From NCBI RefSeq assembly GCF_008801475.1, contig NZ_VZPP01000003.1, positions 310,001 to 374,000 on the forward strand: a DNA stretch of 64,000 nucleotides, read 5' to 3'. A model generated the notes under the pieces. It made no database searches and was not told the DNA's origin. It was given only the letters and a program-made list of their open reading frames with translations. Positions within the stretch are counted from its first letter, which is position 1. Every line of letters begins with the position of its first letter. Source of the DNA: Pseudomonas moorei. Its GTDB lineage: Bacteria; Pseudomonadota; Gammaproteobacteria; Pseudomonadales; Pseudomonadaceae. The position numbers and the translations under genes are program-made. This document shows positions 37,269 through 45,300 of the stretch, piece by piece.

Positions 37269-39635
37269 ATGCCGAAACATAAAAATAAAGCTGCAAACAC
37301 AAGCCCTGACTCGCAACCGACCCTGATCAAGCGCTACCTGTTTCCCGTCACCATCGGCATTTTGCTGTTGGCGGTCGCAGGCATCGGCTGGTTTCTGTTC
37401 AGCGGCAATCCGGCCCCCCTGACCTACGCACCGGTCAGCAAGGCCGTGGGTGAACCGGTCAAGGCGCCACCGCAGCCCGTTGCCCTGGCGCCGGCCAAAA
37501 TGGTCGATGAGCAACAATGCCAGGGCTGCCACAGCGCGCAGGTCAAGGACTGGCAAGGCTCCCATCACCAATTGGCGATGCAACCGGCCAACACCGAAAC
37601 CATGCTCGGTGATTTCAACAACGTCACCTTCAAGGCGGAAAACGAAACCACCCGTTTTTCGCGCAAGGACGACGATTTCTGGGTCAACACCCCCGGCAGC
37701 GACGGCAAGAATGCCGACTTCAAGGTGGCCTACACCTTCGGCATTGCCCCCTTGCAGCAGTATTTGATCGAGGTCGGTGAAGGTCGCCTGCAAGCCCTGG
37801 GCGTGGCCTGGGATACCGAGAAGCACCGCTGGTTTCATCTCTATCCGGGCCAGGGCGTGACCTTCAAGGACCCGCTGCACTGGAGCAAACCGAGCCAGAA
37901 CGCCAACTTCATGTGCATTGAGTGCCACACCACCGGTTTCAAGCGTAATTTCGATGCGGCGAAGAACACCTTCGACAGCCAGTGGAACAGCCTCGGGGTC
38001 GGTTGCCAGGCGTGCCATGGCCCGGCCTCGAACCACCTGGAATGGACCGCGAAAAAGACCGATCTGATCCACGCCGGTTTTGCCGTCGATCTCAAGGACA
38101 AGAACGCCACCGTCGAAATCGAGACCTGCGCCCGCTGCCACTCGCGCCGCGCGCCGTTGGACGACGGCTACACCGTTGGCAAGCGCTTGATGGATGACTA
38201 CCTGCCGAGCCCGCTGACCCGCGAGCTGTATGCCCTGGACGGCAAGATCAAGGACGAAGTGTTCGAACACGGCTCCTTCGCCCAGAGCAAGATGTTCGAC
38301 AAGGGGGTGCGCTGCAGCAATTGCCACAACCCGCACAGCGCCGAGCTCAAGGCGCCGGGTAACGGCGTGTGCCTGCAATGTCACAACACCGCCGGCAAGA
38401 CGACCGTGCAAACCGTCGATGGCAAGGGCCTGCAAGCGAAGAATTACGACTCCATCGAACACACCCGTCACGCCATGGGCCAACCGGGATCGCAATGCGT
38501 GGATTGCCACATGCCCGGCAAATTCTACATGGGCAATGACTTCCGCCATGACCACAGTTTCAGTATTCCCAACCCCGAGCGTGCGGCAAGACTCGGTACA
38601 CCGGACGCCTGCCTGAGCTGCCACCAGGGCAAGGCTGGCGACAAGGTCACCGAGCAGTTCAAGCTGTGGAACACCGCCAACGCCAGCCCCGTCCAGGCCC
38701 CCCGCTACGACGAAAGCCTGTGGCTGATTCGCAACGGCCAGCCAGGCGCGGCGCAGGCGCTCTACGAGCAACTGCAACGCAGCAACCTGCCGGCGATTCA
38801 ACGGGCGACCCTGCTCGCCGAGCTGCCGCTGTATCCAAGCGAGCAGGCGTTGAAACTGGCGACCAGGGACCTGAGCCATCCAGCGCCGCAAGTGCGGGAA
38901 AGCGCGGTCCATGCCATCAGTGCGTTCCTGCCGCCCGAAGAGCGCGCCGCCTTGCTGTCGCCGTTGCTCAGCGATCCGGTGAAAGCCGTGCGCATTGCCG
39001 CGGCCCGGGACTTGCTCAGCGTCGCGAACACGGGTCTGGGCAGTGCCCGGGCCCATTGGGAGGCGGCCATCGCCGAGTACGAAAGCGTGCAAAAGAGTCT
39101 GGCCGAACGTGCCGAATCCAACCTCAACCTGGCCATGCTGTATCAGGCCAGCGGGCGCACGGGCGAGGTCGAAGGCTTACTGCGAACCGCGCTCAAGCGT
39201 GATCCGGGTTTCTACCCGGCACTGGTGACGCTGGTGCAGTGGCTGGAGGCCAATGGCCGCGGACAGGAAGCACAGGCACTGTTGGCGCAAAGCCTCAAAG
39301 AGCACCCGGACGCCGCCCTGCTGCAACATACCCAGGGCTTGTCGCTGGTACGCGCGGGCCAATCCGCCCAGGCCATGCCCTTCCTGCGCAAAGCCGCGCA
39401 ACTGGAACCGCAGAGTGCCCAGTTTGGCTACGTGCTGGCTGTGGCGCTGCACGACAGCGGCAAAGTCGATGAGGCGTGCGAAGAACTGGAACGGCTATTG
39501 AAAGTGCAGCCGGCCAACCGCAATGCGCGCCTGGCGTTGATCCAGTACTACCTGAACAATGGTCAGGAACCGAAAGCGCAGGTGCTGTTGCAGGGCTGGA
39601 AGAAAATGAACATGGGCGATCCGGCATTGAAGTGA
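37269..39635 (+). CDS. Octaheme cytochrome c with HEAT and TPR repeats
   Basis: A 788-residue protein anchored by an N-terminal helix (YLFPVTIGILLLAVAGIGWF). Eight CxxCH heme sites lie between about residues 84 and 452: CQGCH, CIECH, CQACH, CARCH, CSNCH, CLQCH, CVDCH and CLSCH. This is the spacing style of cytochrome c554/octaheme nitrite- and hydroxylamine-type proteins. The C-terminal 330 residues hold HEAT-like repeats (QVRESAVHAISAFLPPEERA) and then TPR repeats. It is expected in the periplasm on the inner membrane as an electron carrier or reductase, with the repeats binding a partner. No dedicated partner oxidase or quinol protein is adjacent. Confidence 0.9.
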   Translation: MPKHKNKAANTSPDSQPTLIKRYLFPVTIGILLLAVAGIGWFLFSGNPAPLTYAPVSKAVGEPVKAPPQPVALAPAKMVDEQQCQGCHSAQVKDWQGSHHQLAMQPANTETMLGDFNNVTFKAENETTRFSRKDDDFWVNTPGSDGKNADFKVAYTFGIAPLQQYLIEVGEGRLQALGVAWDTEKHRWFHLYPGQGVTFKDPLHWSKPSQNANFMCIECHTTGFKRNFDAAKNTFDSQWNSLGVGCQACHGPASNHLEWTAKKTDLIHAGFAVDLKDKNATVEIETCARCHSRRAPLDDGYTVGKRLMDDYLPSPLTRELYALDGKIKDEVFEHGSFAQSKMFDKGVRCSNCHNPHSAELKAPGNGVCLQCHNTAGKTTVQTVDGKGLQAKNYDSIEHTRHAMGQPGSQCVDCHMPGKFYMGNDFRHDHSFSIPNPERAARLGTPDACLSCHQGKAGDKVTEQFKLWNTANASPVQAPRYDESLWLIRNGQPGAAQALYEQLQRSNLPAIQRATLLAELPLYPSEQALKLATRDLSHPAPQVRESAVHAISAFLPPEERAALLSPLLSDPVKAVRIAAARDLLSVANTGLGSARAHWEAAIAEYESVQKSLAERAESNLNLAMLYQASGRTGEVEGLLRTALKRDPGFYPALVTLVQWLEANGRGQEAQALLAQSLKEHPDAALLQHTQGLSLVRAGQSAQAMPFLRKAAQLEPQSAQFGYVLAVALHDSGKVDEACEELERLLKVQPANRNARLALIQYYLNNGQEPKAQVLLQGWKKMNMGDPALK

Positions 39636-39654
39636 TTGTGGGCTGCTGTGCTGC

Positions 39655-39791
39655 TGTGGCGAGGGAGCTAGTCGGATCACCTCACCGTCCCGCTCGGCTG
39701 CGCAGCAGTCGTAAGACCTGCTCGCACGGCGTGTCTGACTAAATATTGGGGCCGCTGCGCGGCCCAGCGGGAGCAAGCGCCCTCGCCACAT
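39655..39791. repeat. Complex REP-type inverted repeat between convergent genes
   Basis: GTGGCGAGGGAGC at the left and GGGAGCAAGCGCCCTCGCCAC at the right form outer arms. Internal palindromes include GGGGCCGCTGCGCGGCCC. The arms match the hairpin at 5171-5199. The element fills the whole gap between the cytochrome gene and the DUF934 gene. Confidence 0.75.
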
Positions 39792-39810
39792 TGTGAACAC
39801 CCCATCTGAG

Positions 39811-40290
39811 TCACCGCCGCCGAAACAACGGCCGCGGTTCTATCACCGAACGACCGTAAAGCACGCTCATGCCGGCCAATCCTTTCAACGCATCCTCGGC
39901 AGACTTATCCGCCCGCACCGCGAAGCTGTCGAAGCCGCATTGACGCATGTGGCTGAGCTGATCGCGCAGCACGTCACCGATGGCACGCAACTCGCCCGTC
40001 CAGCCCAATCGAGTGCGCAGCAAGTACGCCTGGCTGTAGCCGCGACCATCGCGGAAACTCGGAAAGTCCACGGCGATCAGCGGCAGTTCGGCCAACCACG
40101 GCTTGAGGCTCTCCACGTCATCGTCCGGCCCTAGCCACAACGCTTGTTGCCGAGAGTTTTCCAGCCAACGGGCCAGGGGCAGGATCAGCTTGCCCGCCGG
40201 CAATGGCGCCTCCAGGTCCCGGACCAGCATCCATGGGTCGTCCTCTATAATCCGCGCCACGCCCTCTTGCAGACGCAACAGATTGTTCAT
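39811..40290 (-). CDS. DUF934 protein, partner of siroheme reductase
   Basis: A 159-residue soluble protein with the DUF934 core (LPLIAVDFPSFRDGRGYSQ near residues 88-106, then LRAIGDVLRDQLSHMRQCGF). DUF934 genes regularly follow nitrite/sulfite reductases and may supply an electron-transfer or assembly function. The start ATG at 40290 overlaps the stop of the upstream reductase (TCAT, 40287-40290). A longer reading frame exists but its extra N-terminal part is antisense-like reductase coding sequence. It corresponds to PA4129 of the P. aeruginosa cyanide-inducible cluster as I recall it. Confidence 0.88.
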   Translation of the reverse strand: MNNLLRLQEGVARIIEDDPWMLVRDLEAPLPAGKLILPLARWLENSRQQALWLGPDDDVESLKPWLAELPLIAVDFPSFRDGRGYSQAYLLRTRLGWTGELRAIGDVLRDQLSHMRQCGFDSFAVRADKSAEDALKGLAGMSVLYGRSVIEPRPLFRRR

Positions 40291-41960
40291 GCCGATACCT
40301 CCAGCGTTTTCGGATAAACCGCCTCTTTGAACGGTTCCAGGCCGATGCGCTGCAAGGTATCGACGAACAGCTCCTCGCTCTCGCGGTAACGCACAAAGGT
40401 ATCGATGATGTGCTCGATCACCCCGGGCACTTCGGCGGCGCTGAAGGACGGGCCGATGACCTTGCCCAGCGCACTGTTCTTGCCCTGGGCCCCACCGAGG
40501 GTGATCTGGTACCACTCGCTGCCGTTCTTATCGACCCCCAGGATGCCGATGTTGCCGATGTGATGGTGCCCACAGGCGTTCATGCAGCCCGAAATATTGA
40601 GGCTGATGTCACCGAGGTCGTGCAGGTAGTCGAGGTCGTCGAAACGCGCCTGAATGGCCTGGGCGATGGGGATCGACTTGGCGTTGGCCAGTGCGCAGAA
40701 GTCGCCACCGGGACAGGCGATGATGTCGGTCAGCAAGCCGACGTTGGCGCTGCCCAGGTTGTGCTCGCAGGCCAGGCGCCAAAGCGCGAACAGGTCGGCC
40801 TTGGGCACGTCCGGCAGGACGATATTCTGTTCGTGGGCAATGCGGATCTCGGCGAACCCGAAGCGCTCGGCCCATTCGGCCACCGCCTCCATCTGTTCGC
40901 TGGTGACATCGCCCGGCGGCGCGGCACTGCCGGGTTTGGTCGACAGCACCACGCTGGCGTATCCCGGCACCTTGTGCGCCTGCACATTGCGCTGCACCCA
41001 ACGGGCGAAAGCCGGGTGCGCGCTCAACTGTGTGCCGAAATCCAGGCAGGTGTCCGCCCATTCGCGGTATGGCGGCGCGACGAAGGCACCAGCCACTCGC
41101 TCGTACTCGTCTTGGGTCAACTGTGCCGGTCCGTCCCGCAGGTACTGCCATTCTTCCTCGACTTCCCGGGCGAACGCCTCGATGCCCAGGGCCTTGACCA
41201 GAATCTTGATCCGCGCCTTGTACTTGTTGTCTCGCCGGCCATGGCGGTTGTAGACCCGCAACACCGCCTCGACGTAGGACAGCAAATGCTGCCACGGCAA
41301 GCCTTCACGGATCTGCAAGCCGAGGATCGGCGTGCGCCCCAAACCTCCGCCGACGATGACCCGCAGGAGCATTTGCCCATCGCTGCCAGGGTAAAGATAG
41401 AGACCGATGTCATGCATCATGATCGCCGCCCGATCCTGCTCGGCCGAGCAGATGGCAATCTTGAACTTGCGCGGCAGGAACAGGAATTCCGGATTGATGG
41501 TCGACCACTGCCGCAGGATTTCCGCCAGCGGGCGCGGGTCGATCATTTCGTCGGCCGCGACCCCGGCAAAGGCTTCGGTGGTGATGTTGCGCACACAGTT
41601 GCCGGAGGTCTGGATCGCGTGCATGTCCACCCGGGCCAGGCGTTCGAGGATATCCGGCACTTCGGCCAGTTCGATCCAGTTGAACTGCATGTTCTGCCGC
41701 GTGGTGAAGTGGCCGTAACCACGGTCGTAGTCGCGGGCGATGCTCGCCAGCGTGCGCATCTGCCGGGCGCTCAGGGTGCCGTAAGGGATGGCCACCCGCA
41801 GCATGTAGGCGTGTTTCTGCATGTACAGGCCATTCTGCAGGCGTAGCGGCAGGAACTCTTCCTCGCTCAGGTCCCCCGCGATGAAGCGCTCGACCTGATC
41901 GCGAAACTGCGCAACCCGCTCGAACACCAGCGCCCGGTCATAGTCGTCGTACTGATACAT
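40287..41960 (-). CDS. Siroheme nitrite/sulfite reductase, NirA/CysI type
   Basis: A 557-residue ferredoxin-type sulfite/nitrite reductase with both ferredoxin-like half domains and both 4Fe-4S/siroheme repeats. The cluster ligands are Cys416 and Cys422 (CPGGDFC) with Cys459 and Cys463 (SGCMNACGHHH), the CX5C-n-CX3C pattern of the family. Siroheme-binding TSGNCVRNITTE lies near residue 120. It begins MYQYDDYDRALVFERVAQF. Substrate choice between sulfite and nitrite cannot be read. By synteny it matches PA4130. REP elements separate it from the divergent ccoN. Confidence 0.9.
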   Translation of the reverse strand: MYQYDDYDRALVFERVAQFRDQVERFIAGDLSEEEFLPLRLQNGLYMQKHAYMLRVAIPYGTLSARQMRTLASIARDYDRGYGHFTTRQNMQFNWIELAEVPDILERLARVDMHAIQTSGNCVRNITTEAFAGVAADEMIDPRPLAEILRQWSTINPEFLFLPRKFKIAICSAEQDRAAIMMHDIGLYLYPGSDGQMLLRVIVGGGLGRTPILGLQIREGLPWQHLLSYVEAVLRVYNRHGRRDNKYKARIKILVKALGIEAFAREVEEEWQYLRDGPAQLTQDEYERVAGAFVAPPYREWADTCLDFGTQLSAHPAFARWVQRNVQAHKVPGYASVVLSTKPGSAAPPGDVTSEQMEAVAEWAERFGFAEIRIAHEQNIVLPDVPKADLFALWRLACEHNLGSANVGLLTDIIACPGGDFCALANAKSIPIAQAIQARFDDLDYLHDLGDISLNISGCMNACGHHHIGNIGILGVDKNGSEWYQITLGGAQGKNSALGKVIGPSFSAAEVPGVIEHIIDTFVRYRESEELFVDTLQRIGLEPFKEAVYPKTLEVSA

Positions 41961-41992
41961 GTGGCTACCTCATCAGGATTTGGCACATCACC

Positions 41993-42095
41993 CTGCAGGC
42001 GCGAGCCTGCTCGCGAAAAACGCACAGGCAACGGGGGCATCCAGAGAGCCCGCGTCATCGTTGACGCCCATCGCGAGAAGGCTCGCTCCTACAGG
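41993..42095. repeat. REPIN upstream of the siroheme reductase
   Basis: GCAGGCGCGAGCCTGCTCGCGA at 41995-42016 and ATCGCGAGAAGGCTCGCTCC at 42070-42089 are inverted REP units. The rest of the 41961-42286 gap is AT-rich near 42120-42250 and is the likely shared promoter area for the reductase and ccoN. I did not find a clear TTGAT-N4-ATCAA Anr box there. Confidence 0.8.
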
Positions 42096-42286
42096 AGGTA
42101 GCACTATGGGCCGGCGCTCATTTTCATTACAGATTCAGATATTGGTTTAAAAGCCGTATCAGAGGTGGATCATCCAGGCCATGGTCATTTTCAATCTGAT
42201 CCGCACTAATGAACTTTTCCTGAGCCTGTTTTGTTTTCACCCCGGTTTCTACAGTGCACGGCATTGCAACCGTGGAAGCATTGAGC

Positions 42287-43713
42287 ATGAGCACAACAAC
42301 TGTCGGGCAGGCCTATAACTACAAGGTCGTGCGCCAATTCGTCGTGGCGACGGTGATCTGGGGCGTCGTAGGGATGGCGATGGGCGTATGGATCGCCTCG
42401 CAACTGGTGTGGCCGCAGATGAACCTTGATCTGCCGTGGACCACCTTCGGCCGGTTACGCCCGCTGCACACCACCTGGTGATTTTCGGTTTTGCCGGCAG
42501 CGCGCAATTCGCGGCCAGTTACTACGCGGTGCAGCGTACCTGCCAAGTGCGACTGTTCTCGGACAGACTCGCCGCGTTCACCTTCTGGGGTTGGCAATCG
42601 GTGATCGTGATCATGCTGATCAGCCTGCCGCTGGGTTACACCACGACCAAGGAATACGCCGAGATCGAGTTCTCCGGCGCGGTGTGGATGACCGTGGTCT
42701 GGGTCGCCTATGCCATCGTGTTCTTCACCACGGTGGTGCGGCGCAAGACCCGACACATCTACGTCGGCAACTGGTTTTTCGGGGCGTTCATCGTGGTGAT
42801 CGCGATGCTGCACGTGGTCAATCACCTGTCGATCCCGGTGGGCTGGTTCAAGTCCTATCCGGTGTATTCCGGGGCCACCGATGCCATGGTGCAGTGGTGG
42901 TACGGACACAATGCGGTGGGTTTCTTCCTGACCACCGGTTTCCTCGGGATGATGTACTACTTCGTGCCTAAACAGGTGGGACGTCCGGTGTATTCCTATC
43001 GCCTGTCCATCGTGCATTTCTGGGCGCTGATCACCCTGTATATCTGGGCCGGTCCGCACCACTTGCACTACACCGCGCTGCCGGACTGGGCCCAGTCACT
43101 GGGCATGGCGATGTCATTGATCCTGTTGGCTCCGAGCTGGGGCGGCATGATCAACGGCATGATGACCCTGTCGGGGGCCTGGCATAAATTGCGCACCGAT
43201 CCGATCCTGCGCTTTCTGGTGCTGTCCCTGGCGTTTTACGGCATGTCGACCTTCGAAGGGCCGATGATGGCGATCAAGACCGTCAACGCCCTCTCCCACT
43301 ACACCGACTGGACCATCGGCCACGTGCACGCCGGCGCCCTCGGCTGGGTGGCGATGATCACCTTCGGCGCGACGTACCACATGGTGCCGAAAGTCTTCGG
43401 TCGCGAGCAGATGCACAGCACGCCACTGATCAACCTGCATTTCTGGCTGGCGACCATCGGCACGGTGCTGTACATCGCCTCGATGTGGGTCAACGGCATC
43501 ACCCAGGGCCTGATGTGGCGGGCCATCAATGACGATGGCACCCTCACCTATTCCTTCGTCGAAGCCTTGCAGGCCAGTCATCCGGGGTTTGTGGTGCGCT
43601 TTGCCGGTGGCGTGTTCTTCCTCGGCGGCATGCTGCTGATGGCTTACAACGTCTGGCGCACGGTACGGGTGGCCGACGTGCGAATGGCCGAACGGGAGGC
43701 GCAGATCGCCTGA
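42287..43713 (+). pseudogene. ccoN4: Orphan cbb3 oxidase catalytic subunit CcoN4-like, one-base frameshift
   Basis: The first frame ([20 protein letters not shown]) ends at a TGA at 42479-42481, after codon 64. The rest of the protein continues in the next frame from [19 protein letters not shown] to the normal end. CcoN family members read PLHT, two residues, then VIF at this point. Here the DNA is CACACCACCTGGTGATT, one base short; a CCC for CC would restore HTTLVIF. The total span of 1427 bases is exactly one less than 476 codons, so a restored product has 475 residues, the family length. The rest is well conserved, including ligand-region sequence [18 protein letters not shown] and [20 protein letters not shown]. 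It is either a recent lesion or a sequencing error. Confidence 0.85.
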
Positions 43714-43934
43714 TGATCGAAATCGCACTGAATATTCTGGGGGCGGTTTGCCTGTGGCTGGGCGTCGAGTACTGCCTGAGCAGTCATTCGGCGCAAAGCC
43801 TCGATGACGCCAGCCTGATGCCATTTGCCGATGACCCGGAAGTGGCGCGGCGGGTGGAACAGGCGACGGGAAAGACGGTGAAGGCCGTCGCCCCGCAAGA
43901 GCCGAAGCCAGGATGGGGTCACCTCGAACTCTGA
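43713..43934 (+). CDS. Small CcoQ4-like membrane protein
   Basis: A 73-residue protein with one N-terminal helix (IALNILGAVCLWLGVEYCL) and a charged, proline-containing tail ending KPGWGHLEL. The start codon shares a base with the ccoN stop (TGATG at 43711-43715), so it should be translated with it. Position and length match the gene after ccoN4 in P. aeruginosa (PA4134, called ccoQ4). It is too diverged to recognise as CcoQ from sequence alone. Confidence 0.75.
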   Translation: MIEIALNILGAVCLWLGVEYCLSSHSAQSLDDASLMPFADDPEVARRVEQATGKTVKAVAPQEPKPGWGHLEL

Positions 43935-43950
43935 TACAACAGCCAACCCC

Positions 43951-44042
43951 TGTGGGAGCGAGCTTGCTGGCGATGGCGGTCTGATATTCAACATCAGTGT
44001 TGTCTGAACTGGCCTCATCGCGAGCAGGCTCGCTCCCACAGG
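43951..44042. repeat. REPIN between ccoQ4-like gene and convergent orphan
   Basis: TGTGGGAGCGAGCTTGCTGG at 43951-43970 and CGAGCAGGCTCGCTCCCACA at 44021-44040 are inverted units, arranged like the REPIN at 27391-27481. Confidence 0.85.
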
Positions 44043-44065
44043 GGCCTGTGCATCGCTCAGTGAAT

Positions 44066-44560
44066 TCAGTTGCGCTCGCGGGGAATCAGGCTCTGCAACT
44101 GCTGCGCCAGAAAATTCGCGTCGAAGGCGAAGGTATCCGGGTCCTTCAAGCCGTTGGTCTTGCGCCATTGCCAGCCGTCCGACGGCGGCAGGCAAACCAG
44201 CGAAACACTGCCGTAGCGTGCAGCGGTAAAGCCCATTACCGCCACTGAAATCTGCCCGCCAACACCCATCACATCCGGCACGAACTCCACCGGTTTGCCG
44301 GCGATCAGGATGCTCAGTTTTTCGGTATTGAAGGTGGAGGTTTCCACCGGCACGCTCGGCCCCGATGCGACATAGGCTTCACGACTGACCTCCAGCAGAT
44401 TCGGCGCCTTGACGGGTTCCAGCCACTGCTGGATCTGATCGAACAGTTCGCCAATGCGCTTGGCCCATTCGGCCGATTGCGTCTCGAACAGTTGTTTCTT
44501 GTGCGCTTCGCTGTCTGCGTAATGACGAAGCATCTCGCCCAGTTGCTGTACGTCGTCCAT
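44066..44560 (-). CDS. Hypothetical soluble protein (164 aa)
   Basis: The product begins MDDVQQLGEMLRHYADSE. Its first 60 residues are predicted helical with heptad-like spacing (SEAHKKQLFETQSAEWAKRI). The second half is beta-rich (LSILIAGKPVEFVPDVMGVG, then GSVSLVCLPPSDGWQWRK). No signal peptide, membrane helix or metal motif is visible. An AAGGAA ribosome site lies 8 bases before the ATG. I do not recognise the family. It is isolated between a REPIN and the acetyltransferase gene, so context gives no clue. Confidence 0.75.
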   Translation of the reverse strand: MDDVQQLGEMLRHYADSEAHKKQLFETQSAEWAKRIGELFDQIQQWLEPVKAPNLLEVSREAYVASGPSVPVETSTFNTEKLSILIAGKPVEFVPDVMGVGGQISVAVMGFTAARYGSVSLVCLPPSDGWQWRKTNGLKDPDTFAFDANFLAQQLQSLIPRERN

Positions 44561-44672
44561 CGCGGTGTTCCTTTGATTGAAGCGGTGCTGCGGACCTTGA
44601 GCATGGCAGAAGCGCGCCGCGGGCGTACGACTAAAAGCACGAGCGGCACTGGCGTTGTCCTGAACCGCTGAT

Positions 44673-45194
44673 TCAATCGGCCTTGGGTGGGCGACGCAGG
44701 CGCGCCATGCTCAAGGTATCGACGAAGACCCCGTCACGCACCGCGTAATCGCGCAAGATCCCTTCGGTTTCAAAGCCGAATTTGCGATACAGGCCGATGG
44801 CAGCTTCGTTGTCGGCATAGACGGACAGTTCGATCCGCCGCAGATTCATCCAGTCATCGGCGATATCCAGCGCCGCCGCCAACAGTTTGGTGCCGACGCC
44901 CTTGCCCTGCCACGCCTGCGCGACACCCATGCCGAACGTACCGGCATGGCCACGACGGACACGTGAAAACTGCTCAAGGGTGATGCTGCCGATAACGGCG
45001 CCCTGGTGCAGCGCCACCAATTGAATGATTCGTTCGTTGTCCGACGCCAGGCGTTTGCGCCAGGTCTCGCGGGACGGAAACGGCATTTGCAGCGTCTGCC
45101 GGGCGACCATGGGGTCGTGGTAAAGCGCGGTGATGCCTTCAATGTGGGATTCGTTGAAGCGTTCGAGGGTGATGACAGGATCGATGGCGGGCAT
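44673..45194 (-). CDS. GNAT family N-acetyltransferase
   Basis: A 173-residue GNAT enzyme. It opens MPAIDPVITLERFNESHIEG. Motif A, for acetyl-CoA, is GVAQAWQGKGVGTKLLAAAL near residues 98-117. The C-terminal motif B reads ELSVYADNEAAIGLYRKFGF, typical of L-amino-acid or ribosomal-protein acetyltransferases. The start is put at the ATG at 45194 after AAGGATG; a longer frame to 45242 lacks a ribosome site. The substrate is unknown. Confidence 0.9.
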   Translation of the reverse strand: MPAIDPVITLERFNESHIEGITALYHDPMVARQTLQMPFPSRETWRKRLASDNERIIQLVALHQGAVIGSITLEQFSRVRRGHAGTFGMGVAQAWQGKGVGTKLLAAALDIADDWMNLRRIELSVYADNEAAIGLYRKFGFETEGILRDYAVRDGVFVDTLSMARLRRPPKAD

Positions 45195-45263
45195 GGGTGA
45201 CTCATCCTTGATACAGACATGGCCGCTCACTCTATATCGCATCCTTCCCGGCTGGCGAGCCCC

Positions 45264-45289
45264 CTGTGGGAGCAGGCTCGCTCCCGCAG
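45264..45289. repeat. Solitary REP unit
   Basis: CTGTGGGAGCAGGCTCGCTCCCGCAG is a single palindromic REP unit between two co-directional genes. Confidence 0.75.
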
Positions 45290-45300
45290 TTTGATCGGGC

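Noticed and set aside
40291..40515. Longer N terminus for the DUF934 protein
   Set aside because: The additional sequence lies inside the siroheme reductase gene in another frame and has no DUF934 character; the ATGA overlap start fits.
42470..42481. Programmed frameshifting in ccoN
   Set aside because: There is no slippery heptamer and no following pseudoknot that I can see, and CcoN is not known to need frameshifting; mutation or sequencing error is simpler.
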